Shown here one piece after another: positions 21,616 to 32,429 of a stretch of 34,435 nt of DNA. Source of the stretch: Schoenoplectus triqueter. Lineage: Eukaryota > Streptophyta > Magnoliopsida > Poales > Cyperaceae. The notes below the pieces were generated by a model. It made no database searches. It was not told the DNA's origin and worked only from the letters and a program-made list of their open reading frames with translations. The translations under genes and the position numbers were made by a program. Numbering within the stretch: position 1 is the first letter of the stretch; the number at the start of each line of letters is the position of its first letter. The stretch lies in assembly GCA_964058805.1 (NCBI GenBank), contig CAXKVV010000552.1, positions 1-34,435 on the forward strand. Direction: 5' to 3'.

Positions 21616-22048
21616 CTAGTATTTCACCTGTGCGTTGTTAGGGTGATATCTTTTAGAAATATAAAAAAATATATCTTCATGTGAAAAATAAGGAAATAAA
21701 AATGAAGATAATTTAGTAATTAATGTAAATTTCAATAATGAAAACATAATTAATGTAAAATAAATGTAAATTGAGAGGAAATTTAACATTCAACATTTAA
21801 AGAAAGTTGAAATTCATAATTGATGGAAAAAAAACAAAATAGAGCAATTATACTCCTAAATTATGTAGTATTTCATGTAACAAACAAAATTAAGAGAAAA
21901 TTCTAACTTCAACACAAATTGTTATAGAGATAGTAACATTATTTGATGAATAACTCAATCCAATGAGTGATATTAGCTCTAAAAATTTAATAAAAAAATT
22001 AAACCATTACAGAATCAAAACACATATATACTTAATAAGGAGTAGAGA
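21616..22048 (-). mobile_element. Non-autonomous Helitron, same family as the LOG intron copy
   Basis: On the minus strand it starts TCTCTACTCCTTATTAAG and ends with CAACGCACAGG...AAATACTAG. It lies between A (21615) and T (22049). It matches the element at 14045-14485 over its full length. It has no open frame. Confidence 0.82.
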
Positions 22049-22389
22049 TACTATAAAAAAAAGCATATGTATTGAATACAACTATTAATATTTAGTCTTT
22101 TCATTTTTTAAAATAACCAAAATATCGCATATTAAATGGTACAGATTAATAATTTTCAAAATATAGCCTTCTCTAATCACATAATTTACACTCGGTCAAT
22201 TCACACTAAACGTATAAGTCTGACTGTCTAGACAATTCTTAGAAAAACTCGACATAATTAAATATTCGTGGAAGAATTGTAATAAAGAAACTTTGATGGT
22301 TGAAAATTACAAATAAGATGAGTTTGTCTGCAGTGTTTTTACGGAGGTTTTCATGTCATCATTTTTGTGTGTTACAAAATATCATTGAT

Positions 22390-22527
22390 TGAAATATAAA
22401 TTATTGATCCTGTAAATTTTCAATTTAATGAGATCAAAAAATTAAAATTTGAAGATCATTTGATATATTTTTTGAGCTAAGTTCACGGAATTCTTCCGTG
22501 AGCTTAAACTCATCGTAGATTTACTCA
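22390..22527. mobile_element. Half foldback element (right arm only)
   Basis: Read in reverse complement it starts ATGAGTAAATCTACGATGAG at a TA run and continues GGAAGAATTCCGTGA, CTCAAAAAATATATCAAATG and CTTCAAATTTTAATTT. This matches the left arm of the element at 23402 in the same order. The opposite arm is absent. Confidence 0.65.
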
Positions 22528-22540
22528 TATATATATATAA

Positions 22541-23381
22541 TGAGACTATAGTGTTTTCGTGAAACACAAAATCTTCTGTATTTCGCATCTATATCTTAAA
22601 TTTAAAAGTTCAAACTATTGATCCAAATTGTTGAACATGATCTCCACATTAAAATGTACTAGCTATATACCCGCGCGTTGCAGCAGAATTTTTTATTTAA
22701 ACATTAAAATATTATAAGATAAAAAATTCACATTTATCTAATATTAAATTATAAATTCACCAAATTATAGAAAAAATATATAATAAAGACTATATTTAAT
22801 CTTGGATGAGATTTTTGCACAATATGAGTTAATGATTCATGATTTTTATGGCAAGAAAAGTAAATTATTCTAACATATATTATCACCATTAATTTCTTAC
22901 CAAATATGCACAAGGTTGCTTAATAAAAAAAACAAAAATTATGGAAATAATAGTATATAAGGGAAAGAAATGGAGAGAAAGAGGGGATCAATGGACGCGA
23001 TCACATACGTTCGATCAACCAACAATAAATATTATCCGTCTAATTGAGGGATAAAATGGGTATAATAAAAATTTACCATGATAAAAAATGGACCCTCCAA
23101 TTCTTAGATGCTTTATATAATAGTATAGATTTAGAGACTAGATTTTATATATTTTAAAAAAAATACAATTTTTTAGATAGATACAAAGTTTATTGATCTA
23201 ATGATTTCGGCACCATCTAATACTAGTGATTTTTCGCCCATCTAAAAAATAGAAAAAACTTTCAAAAAATATAAAATTTGATCTCCAAATATATTTTAAT
23301 ATGGAGATCATGTTCAACTATTTTGATTGATTATTTAAACTTTTAAATTTAAGATACGGGCACAAAGCACTATAGCCTCAC
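22541..23381. mobile_element. (TA)n-flanked foldback element, split by a Helitron
   Basis: The left arm begins TGAGACTATAGTG after a TA run. The reverse-complemented right arm begins GTGAGGCTATAGTGC before another TA run. Both continue with TATCTTAAATTTAAAAGTT, then TGTTGAACATGATCTCCA, then ATTAAAAT. The left arm is interrupted at 22659-23129 by a Helitron. Without it the element is about 370 bp. Confidence 0.85.
22659..23129 (-). mobile_element. Non-autonomous Helitron inserted in a foldback arm
   Basis: On the minus strand it starts TCTATACTATTATATAAAGC and ends GCAACGCGCGGGTATATAGCTAG, that is TC at the 5' end and CTAG at the 3' end, with a GC-rich palindromic box just before it. Host bases are A and T with no duplication. 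Joining the flanks restores text that matches the opposite foldback arm, proving the boundaries. There is no Rep or helicase frame. Confidence 0.92.
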
Positions 23382-23401
23382 TATATATATATATATATAT
23401 A

Positions 23402-23790
23402 TGAGTAAAGATACCGTAAACTTAAGCTCATGGAGGCCTTCCGTGAGATTAACTCAAAAAGCATATTAAATAATTTTCAAATTTTAATTTATCATGCTCA
23501 TTAAATTATTTATATAAAAATCCTGTGGGATGCAAATAAATTAGAGTGTTTTAAATTTTTTAAGTCACCGTTTTTAATTTTTTAAAATGATGTTAAAGTA
23601 TTAAATATATTATTATTATTTTTAGAGCCGATTTTTAAAAATTAAAAATTATGACTTAAAAATCTCAAAACACTCTAAATTTTTACATCCCATAAAATTT
23701 TCATATAAATAATTTAATGAGCATGATAAATTAAAATTTGGAGATGATTTGATGTACTTTTTGAATTAAGCTCACGGTATCTTTACTCAT
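23402..23790. mobile_element. (TA)n-flanked foldback element
   Basis: The left arm reads GAGTAAAGATACCGTAAACT; the reverse-complemented right arm reads GAGTAAAGATACCGTGAGCT. Both continue CAAATTTTAATTTATCATGC, TCATTAAATTATTTATAT and a GAGTGTTTT block, for arms of roughly 150-180 bp. TA runs lie on both sides (about 23382-23401 and 23791-23804). There is no coding sequence. Confidence 0.88.
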
Positions 23791-23805
23791 ATATATATAT
23801 ATATA

Positions 23806-25219
23806 GTTGGGTTTATGGTAGAGTTTTGAAATGGACCGGCCGGTCTAACCCGTCCTGGACCAACTCATGACTGTGGATCGGACCGGACCATGGCCGAACT
23901 CGTGCTCGTCCCATGCCTTACCTTGGTCCGGTCTAACGATGGGCCGGTTCTCCCTTCACCCAAAACCGGACTGTGTAGACCCGTCTCGTGCGGACCCGTG
24001 GACCAGACTGGACCGTCCCATGGACCGTGTGGGACTGTGTACCAGACCGGACCGTCCCCCACCCCCCACCCGTCCTGGACCGGACCCGGAGAGTCTGGTC
24101 GCTGCTGAGAGTATCGGTGAGAGTCTTAGCAAGGCCTGATTCTGCTTCTTGCTTCCAACTTCTCCAGAAAAGTCTGAAAATTGACAAAACCCAAAAACAC
24201 GACAATAATAAGTTCTAAAAGTAAAACAAAGACTAAAATCAACATGATTCAAACAAATTGAGTGAATTATTGGATTAAACCTTGTGCAAATATGTTCTTT
24301 TTACATAGTCGGTTCCGAGCCCGGGTTAAAAAGAGGAGGGTAACTCGAAATAGTATACAAATTTTATTTTACAACTTTTTATAATTTTTGGTATTTTTTA
24401 TATTTTTTTAGTATTATTTAATTTTTAAATAATTAAAAATATATAATTAATTCGATGAAAATTATTATTTAAAAATTGATAAATTTATTTTTCAATTTTT
24501 ATTATTTTTTATATTTTTTTATAATTTTCTGAAATTTTATTTTTTTTAGAAATTTTTTAATTTTTTAGTATTATTAGATTTTTAAACAATTGAAAATAAG
24601 AATTCGAATTAGTTAAAAATTATTATTAAAAATTTATGAAAAAATATTATTTTTTCCGGTTTGTAAAAAAAAATCTGGACTGGACCGTCCCATCCCGTGG
24701 GGTCCGACCTCGGGGGGTCAACGATGGATGTGTTCGATTTTTCCGAGTTTGGACCGCCTAGGACCGTGTGGGACCGTGGACTGTGGACCATCCCGACCCG
24801 TGGACCGCTCGGGTTTGGACCAGCCCGGACCGTTTGCAAAACACTAGGCTATGGTGCTATGCATAGCATGGATAACCTCCGTGCTATGAATTGGTTCTTC
24901 GTTTTGAATGTTTAAATGGTCGATCCAACCGTACAAAATAATTTTCATATGAATAGATAGAGACCAAATTTTATATTTTTTTAGAATTTTTTACTATTTT
25001 TTAAGATAGTTAGAAAATTACTTGATTTAGTTATTATGAGCCATTCAAAAAAATATTTTTCTAATTATCTTTAAAAGTAATAAAAAATTTTAAAAAATAT
25101 AAAATTTGATCTACATCTTGATATTTTATATGGTTGGATCAACTATTTGCACTTTGATAACAAAAAACCGATTCATAGTACAAGGACGATCTATGCTATG
25201 TATAGTATCATAGTCTAAC
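23806..25219. mobile_element. Foldback element split by a hAT insertion
   Basis: After removing the hAT at 23819-24846, the left arm starts GTTGG, GTTTATGG, TGCTATGCATAGCATGG. The reverse-complemented right arm starts GTTAGACTATGATACTATAC and continues ATAGCATAG. Later blocks match too: TCGATCCAACCGTA against TTGATCCAACCATA, and GACCAAATTTTATATTTTTT against GATCAAATTTTATATTTTTT. A TA run bounds the left side and a CT/TA run the right. There is no coding sequence. Confidence 0.8.
23819..24846. mobile_element. hAT non-autonomous element with GGACCG-rich ends
   Basis: The ends are TAGAGTTTTGAAATGGACCGG on the left and, reverse-complemented, TAGTGTTTTGCAAACGGTCC on the right. The flanks GTTTATGG (23811-23818) and GGCTATGG (24847-24854) agree at six of eight bases, as expected for an older 8-bp duplication. 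Subterminal blocks (23835-24100 and 24670-24840) are packed with GGACCG/CGGTCC words, while the centre is very AT-rich. Several overlapping frames in the GC-rich ends are repeat artefacts, not proteins. Confidence 0.82.
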
Positions 25220-25257
25220 TCTCTCTCTCTATATATATATATTTTTTTTGTAATGAA
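25220..25257. repeat. (CT)n(AT)n microsatellite
   Basis: CTCTCTCTCT followed by ATATATATAT at about 25220-25241 marks the right edge of the foldback element. It comes just before the next hAT target site. Confidence 0.9.
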
Positions 25258-25265
25258 GGTGTCTT

Positions 25266-25714
25266 CAGGGGCGGACCCAACACTATCCAGGGGGGGGGGC
25301 ACGTGCCCCCCCTGGATTTTGAAAAATAGTGCTTTTCGGTAATATTTTCGGCACGTGCCCCTCCTGAAAATTTTTTTTTGCCCCCCCTGAATTGTCTGAT
25401 TATTTTTATTGAGAAAAAAAATATTTAATACCGTGCATAATGAAATAATTATGCAAAGATATCAAAATATAAAGTTCCTTAGTCGAAAACTTTCTTCATC
25501 AACTTAATTATCTATTACTTTGAGTTTTATTTTATTGTTATTTTAATATATAAAATGTTATTATTTAATAAAAAATTTATTAATTAAGTATATATATTAA
25601 ATTATTCATTTTTTTTATTTAGTACCCGATTAGTTAATGGATTTGAATCCGATAAACCATTACAATCCGATAATTGCCCCCCCCCCCCTAATCAAAATCC
25701 TAGATCCGCCACTG
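25266..25714. mobile_element. hAT non-autonomous element (CAGNGGCGGA ends)
   Basis: A perfect 8-bp duplication GGTGTCTT flanks it (25258-25265 and 25715-25722). The ends are CAGGGGCGGACCC on the left and, reverse-complemented, CAGTGGCGGATCTAGG on the right. The left end holds a GC palindrome with a run of 10 G (25290-25299), and the right end a run of 12 C (about 25677-25688). There is no coding frame. A second, truncated copy lies inverted at 33213. Confidence 0.92.
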
Positions 25715-25722
25715 GGTGTCTT

Positions 25723-26879
25723 GACAATCTCCTCTTTTCTCACCATATTTTTTTCCTTTTCCTGTTCTCCTTTCTATCTCCCCTCGAAGGTCTGATTTGT
25801 TGTTTATTCTCTTTTTGGCTGATTGCTTTTTCGTTAAGTCCTCTATTTCCAATCTCATGGCCTTCAATCTTTCCCTTTAATTATCTCCATCTATGCTCAA
25901 TGGCTAAAATGCATGCAATCAATGATGTAAAACACCAACACTTATAGTACAGTCCTATTCGTATATTATTTTTGGGCTTATAGATGAAGTACAAATTAAC
26001 TTCGATCCATAGGTACACTGACTCGTTTTTATGTAGAAGCAGATGTGCTAATTGCCTAAAAAAAAGGTCGAAGTTATTAATTAATTCATTCTTCTTAATG
26101 TGTTAAATTCACTTATAAGAACTGGTGCGGTTATGTTAAAGAATGCAATAAGTTAGAACAAGTTGAAGAAATAGATAATACGAGCACAAACAATTTGTTT
26201 GCTATGGTAAGATGCTCAGTTCGGAAATTGAGAAATAAAGTTTGTAACTTTGAGATATAGAGGGGGGAAAGTGAAAAAATGGAGAGGGCAAATGGAAATT
26301 GATAGCGATGGAGAGAGTCGAAGAGAGAGATATGTGAACTAACTAAGAGATGATTTTAGACTTTTAGTGGTTTCATCGGAGTCGTAAAGAAAAATTCTGA
26401 TGAATGTATTATTGTATATAATTCTGTACTTTATTTTGTTTTCTTACATTACAGTATTACACTTTTCTTAAGGAAAAAAATCCCTTACCATCTATATAAT
26501 GCTGATTAGACAGTACGAAAGAATTCTCATCCAGTGGTAGTGGAGCGTGCCTTATGGCCAATGGATGCTATCTATACCTTGGCTTGACAGATTTAACCAG
26601 CCCAGCCAATCGATATTAATTTATCACTTGTATCTGAATGGCAATTGAATGGGACTTCAGGGAACAAAACATATCCGGTCACTACAAATATTTAGTAGCA
26701 ACTACTCTAGTCCCATATTATTAAATGATATCTAAATAGTAAAGAGTGATGTCTCTTCCTCCTGCCTCAATTTTGCTCATGCTTGCTTTAGAAATAATTG
26801 AGTTCTTCATTAATTCAAATTTACAGATAGGAGCTTCCGAGCGTGTAATTAGTCTATTTTGATTGATTTTAATTTAATA
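25723..26879. other. Unassigned intergenic DNA
   Basis: A pyrimidine-rich stretch (25730-25870) and a purine-rich stretch (26255-26345) stand out. Neither contains a recognisable frame or RNA gene, and no clear transposon ends were found. Confidence 0.4.
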
Positions 26880-27234
26880 CTATTTTGTGTACCCGCGCAT
26901 TGCAGCGAATTTTTTTATTTAAATATAAAAAATATCACATGATAATATGTATGTCATTCTAATATGAAAAATATCAATAAATACAAGATCAATTACATAT
27001 GCTATATCAGATATAATCTTGCATGATTTCTCTCAATATTTAATTCCCTTCCTCCTATATGACAAAGAAATGGAGAGGAATATATAAAATAATTGACGCT
27101 ATCGTGTTCGTCTGATTAGTCAAAATTAATGTAAATCATTAGATGAGGGGTATTTGGAGATATAAAAAATTTGAAAGAAATGATAAAAAAAATGGACTCG
27201 TCCAATTCTTAGTTGTTTTATATAATAGTATAGA
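26880..27234 (-). mobile_element. Non-autonomous Helitron, second copy of the 22659 family
   Basis: On the minus strand it starts TCTATACTATTATATAAAAC, like the copy at 22659-23129. It ends with GCAATGCGCGGGTACAC...AATAG, a degenerate form of the CTAG end. Host bases are A (26879) and T (27235). It is shorter by internal deletion and has no open frame. Confidence 0.78.
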
Positions 27235-27373
27235 TAAGTTTTCTATTGCATTGGTTCAGCTACTGGATTAATTATACTAGTATTTGGTTTTTATGTTGAT
27301 CCAGATTTAATAATTGAAAACCAAATAAGTAAAATGAACTGAAATATTTTCAATTTGTCTGTTAGCATGAACC

Positions 27374-27751
27374 TAGGGGTGTCAATTATCGACCCGACCT
27401 GACCTGACATGACCCGAATATAAATGGGTCGGATATGGATTTAATTTTTTTTACCTGAATCGGATCGGGTCGGGTTCGGGTCGGGTTAATTATGATTTTT
27501 GAAGTAATTTTATGATTTAGTACTTATTAAAGTTTAAATCTATACTAATTATATACTAATTAAGATTAATTATAAATTAATCAATATTTAATTTCTTAAA
27601 TTATATATAAAAAATTAATAATTATTTAATTATTTTACACGGGTCGGGTATGGGTTAAAATTTTTGACCCGAATTTAATCAGGTCGGGTTCGGGTCGAAT
27701 TAAAAATAATAATAAAATAATATGACCCGACCCGACCCATTGACACCCCTA
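27374..27751. mobile_element. hAT non-autonomous element (TAGGGGTGTCAAT ends)
   Basis: A perfect 8-bp duplication CATGAACC (27366-27373 and 27752-27759) flanks a perfect 13-bp inverted end TAGGGGTGTCAAT. Subterminal sequence is rich in GACCCGACC on the left and its mirror on the right, with an AT-rich centre. There is no transposase. A truncated relative lies at 19558-19671. Confidence 0.95.
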
Positions 27752-27759
27752 CATGAACC

Positions 27760-29479
27760 ATATAGATCTAACATAAATAGTAATGAATCTCTTCTCTTTC
27801 AATATCGTAATTATTGAATCTAATATTTCAACACTAATATATTCTTTAATTAACAATTTAAGATTGGTTTTTGCACCCAATGAGATACATCTCATTCAAA
27901 TATTTGGTTCTCCTATCATTCATTCCTTATAACCGTATATTGACATATATTGCACTTGTACCTTTATTTTAGTATTTCATTCTTTTGTGAATTTGCATCA
28001 ACTATTTACAAATATCAACCAACTATATAAGTTGGCATTACATTGCTATAGTTTGTGGTGTCATTATTGAATCTTGAATTAGAAAAAATGTCTTTGTCCA
28101 TTTAATTTAATAAAACAATATATCTCCTTTATTAAAGAATAATATTGAATGATCCTCGGTTCAAAAGATAGAGTTTATGGTTACTTTCTTTTGGTGTTTC
28201 TATAAAAGGTGACATGATGACATGCATAGAAGATAGAACGCAATTAATGGATTCACCATCCGTGGTACAACAGAGCTAAGCTCCAATGGAAATTTGGAAA
28301 CATAGTTGAAATAAACTTGACACTACTTGGATCTTGATATTTAATTTGGTGTGCTGCATCATGCAACCAATATGTGATATGTTGGATTATTTTGGAATTC
28401 AAACATGTACTTACAATGAGGAGATCCAAAGAAATACATATTGTATTGTGTGATGCCATGCAATGTAAATCCAACGAATCACATATTATATTGTATGATG
28501 CCGTGCAGTAGAGGATAATGATTCACACTAATTAGAGTCTTGAAGGCACCTGGAAAGGTTTCACTACGTTTTGTCCTTTTATTTGTTTTGTTTGTGCTTG
28601 GTTCTGTTTTGATTATTTTGAATTTTAGGTGTACGTCTATGATGTATCCACTATTATTAGAATTTAGAAGATAAGAAGGTTCTGTCCCACAGAGTATTAT
28701 TATATGTTGAACACAAACACAACCCAAGTGCATTAAAAAAAATTATAAAACAAAAGAAAAAGTTCATCGATAGTATCGGGAATTGAATTATATAACGACG
28801 TACCATAATGTTTAATTATGCGTGATTAGCACCAGTTACATGAATCATAATTATTTGCATTACATTTTTTTCTCAAAATAGTTGAAGCGCCAATTTCATT
28901 TGATTTGCATTATATTTGAGAGACCTATATTTTAATAATTAAGCATCTATATATTTTTCAGATGTTTCTTGTAAAATTCGAAGATGCATCTTTTTTTTTA
29001 GAAAAAATAAATTTTATTATCATCTATGCGAGATCCTATCATCGTTTAAGCACGTTGGCATATGTTAATAATATTGACATTGTTTACTTTCAATTTTAAA
29101 ATTATATTGATATTGTTGCTACCAAAGATACTAGAAAAGAATTAAGAAATGGTTGCTACAAATTGGGGGATCTTCAAAAGTTATGTTTGTAGTGAATATT
29201 TTGAAATTTAATTAATTATGACAGATTAATCAAAAGAAATTCAGAAAATATTTCATATTGAATAGACATATTTATTCATTGAAAATGGAAAATATATTTA
29301 TGATAAATGGCTCACGTCTCAATTTTCATGTCCTCTTCCTATTTCCCTAAATAGACATTTCATTAATTGCTTCAATCAAGAAGCAAAACAAATCAATGCA
29401 AAATGCATGTTTGTGAAGAATGATTTAAACATATTTGCATATCGTGGTGGAAACAGATAAGAGTTGTTTCTTTTAATGA
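27760..29479. other. Unassigned intergenic DNA
   Basis: AT-rich sequence. Near 28430-28505 the text ACATATTRTATTGTRTGATGCC occurs twice about 60 bp apart, a small local duplication. Short frames at 28253-28733 show no family features. No gene is called. Confidence 0.4.
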
Positions 29480-29778
29480 GAGATTTTTAAAATAATTATC
29501 CAAATAATTCTATTTTTAATAATAAATATTATTAAATAAAAATTTTAAAAATATAAATGACATCGCGCCCGTGATAGTGGAATTTTGCAAAACACATCAG
29601 TCTGACTGACGCGTTTATACAAAGACATCGCTATCGCTAACGTCCTTCTCTTTTTTCACTTTTTGCACAATTCCTATGCAAACTTCCAATGTATTTTTTT
29701 TTCAAATTATTAGTGGGAGAACGTCACTCGCACTAGCGCTGATGTTTTTTTAGAAAATAACTGAAAAAAAGTAAAAAC

Positions 29779-29809
<31 letters not shown>

Positions 29810-29947
29810 AAAGACGTCAGTGATAACGGCATCTTGCAAAGCGTCACTGTCATTGACGGGCTGTCATTTGTATTTTTAAAATTTAATTTAATAGCACTTA
29901 TTGTTAAAAAATAAAATCATTTTGATAATTATTTTAAAAAATCTGTC
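29480..29947. mobile_element. Foldback MITE, probably Mutator-like
   Basis: The left end GAGATTTTTAAAATAATTAT and the reverse-complemented right end GACAGATTTTTTAAAATAAT start arms that match for about 130 bp. The arms include TTTTAAAAATATAAATGACA against TTTTAAAAATACAAATGACA. The flanks TTTTAATGA (29471-29479) and TTTTAACTA (29948-29956) agree at seven of nine bases, consistent with an old 9-bp duplication. The interior holds a (GAAA)n run. Confidence 0.78.
29779..29812. repeat. (GAAA)n microsatellite, about 8 units
   Basis: Eight or so GAAA units lie inside the foldback element at 29480-29947, between its two arms. Confidence 0.9.
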
Positions 29948-29956
29948 TTTTAACTA

Positions 29957-32429
29957 TTTAATTATTACAGTAAAATATGTTATAGGCGAAAGTCGATGTT
30001 CACATCCTCTTGACACGTTGTGACATGCTTTTGGCCTTCTTTTCATGTTCCATAATCTTTTCATCTCATCATCCTTTCTCCCACTTTGAAATTAAAATAT
30101 TACATTTGATTGGTGGGTGATGTGAATTCAGATAGTGCGGTCTTTTTCGAAGAGACAAGAAGTAATATTGAGTTAAGTCTTTATATCTTGTCTATAACTC
30201 TTTATTCTCCTCCATGTGATAATAGGTCCAACGTGTGATAACTATGTCCCACAATGTAATATTCGCATTTTATTCAATTCATTAAACAAGATCTGTCCAT
30301 TTGTATCCAAAAAGAAAGAAACGTCCCCTCAACTTTTTTAAAACATCAAGTTATTCCTTAAATTTTTAAAGTTTAAATTGTACTAATTAAATAAGCCCTC
30401 TTAAGTTTTTTAAAACTAATTTCATTGATTAAAAAAGAAAATTTTAAGGATCAATTAGTTCTTTTTTTAAAGTTGAAGGATCTGCTGATATTGTTTAAAG
30501 TTCAAGAACCAATTTGGATTTCTTTTAAAGAAATTCAAGGACTAATCTAGTGTAAATGAAAGTTTAGGAACCAACTTTCTTCTTTTAAGAAAATATATGG
30601 ATGAAAATTTAATTCTCTCAAAACTATATAAAAGAATTCACATATGCACCTCCATCCCGTATCTTAAAAGCTGCATTTTGCAACAATGGTTGCTATATTT
30701 TACAAGAAACTACGTAAGAGTAAACAACCAAAGATTTTATTTTCGCACACGTTTGTATAATCTTCTAGTACCTATATATAACGTTAATAATTATGTACTT
30801 TTCAATTAACAAATAGATGCTTATTATTAGTGGTGAAGCTTAGTGTAAAAAAGGGTTGTGGCCCCTTACAAGTTACAATCCAAAAGTATATACAAATCCC
30901 TTTATTTTATGGGTAAAAAGATACGCTAAGATCAATGATTTACAATGATCGCCCCCCTAAAATCCAAAATATGCTTATCAAGCTAAGTAACCAGCTAGAT
31001 AAAGATGTATATATGGTGTCACAACTCACAAGAAAAGAAAAGTTTGAAAGAACATGAATTTGCGTGTACTATGACCGACAACTCGACAAGCGAAAATACG
31101 GTTGCACCACCAGTCAAATATTTCATTTTCACTGCCTTTACAGAATCTAGCCCATGGCCTATAGTCTCTTAACTATTGGCCCATGTTTCCATCAAGCTTT
31201 TGACTTGAAAATGAAACTTACAAAATAAATAAATAAACAAATCGCAAATTCTACGCAAAAAGCCCATGAAAACTACATGGACAGCTAGAGTGCTAGCTCA
31301 CTGGATCTGTATTTAGGCCCTGTTATTTCTCCTCTTTTCTTTTGCCTCTTTTTCTTGCCCCTTTTCTTTGAGATAGAGACGAACCTAAATCATCTAATTT
31401 AAAACATTTATTTAAAAAAATTCATTGTCCTTTTGGACCTGACCTCATCAAGGCCCTATTGTTCATCGAGTATTACAATTAAGAAAAAAAATAAAAACAT
31501 AAAAGCGATTGGTAAAAAATAAATCTTCAGTTCTTTGTGTTGTTGGAGACTGATTTATTTCGATGGGGGCTGTTTCCTTCTGATTCAGTCATTCAGACAT
31601 CAAAAGCTAAGTTCTTACGTTGCTTTCAAGTGTTTGTCTTAAAAATATTTTTATATTAAATATAAATTATGCATAAATTTCGCAATTACATAAAAATGAA
31701 TAATTCAAAAGCAAATTTCTACTTTAATATTAAATATCTGAATTGTTATTTTTCAACAAACAAAATATATGTATTTCATATTTGTTGTAAGAATAAAGCA
31801 AGAGCGATCCGAAGAGCACCAACCTCTTTGGTGTTCTTAACTAGAAAAAATATTTCATATCTTCAAATTTTAACAATATATTGTTCAATAAATTCTTTAT
31901 ATCAAAATTTTATAGATTATAAAAATTTTCCTTTTTTTAGATTTGTAAATATTTGTTTCATATAGTTTTGTTATATAAGAAATAACAAATTACTTTTAGT
32001 AGTAATGATATTATGCATACATAATTAATTTTACCATTGAATTGAGACAATCAGAGATGGGGCTAGCATTTTATATATAGGCCGAAATATGAGTTACTCA
32101 AATTCACTTTTCTCTTGTCCGTGATTTCGATTTAAGTTACACAATAAATCCTACATAATGTAGAATACTGAATTTTTAAAATTTTCAAGATTTTTAACTA
32201 GCTTTTCAGATTTTTGAATGACGACCCTTTTATACACAAATATTTTTTTCTCTTCATTTCTGTCCCATTTTAAATGAAACAATTTTGACAAAAGGAATAA
32301 ATTTCAATGGCTTTTAGAAAATAATGTAATTGATTAAATTAGGTAAAGCGCATACATCGATAGACATATATTGATAAATTTTGAAATATTTTTTCATCAT
32401 ATGATTAAATTTCATAAGAGTTATAATTA
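29957..32429. other. Intergenic DNA with a decayed repeat
   Basis: Between about 30325 and 30580, variants of AAGTTCAAGGACCAATTTGG-like text recur on one strand and their mirror on the other (CCTCAACTTTTTTAAAACAT at the left). This is typical of an old MITE with long arms, but edges are unclear. The rest, including short frames at 30597 and 31669, shows no recognisable gene. Confidence 0.4.

Noticed and set aside
23865..24252. Several overlapping open frames of 65-98 codons on both strands
   Set aside because: They come from GGACCG/CGGTCC repeats at the hAT end, which lack stops by composition. The translations are low-complexity Pro/Gly/Arg strings.
22390..25720. A tandem duplicated gene cluster or centromeric satellite
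   Set aside because: The repeats are inverted arms of separate mobile elements with distinct ends; there is no regular unit length and no coding frame.
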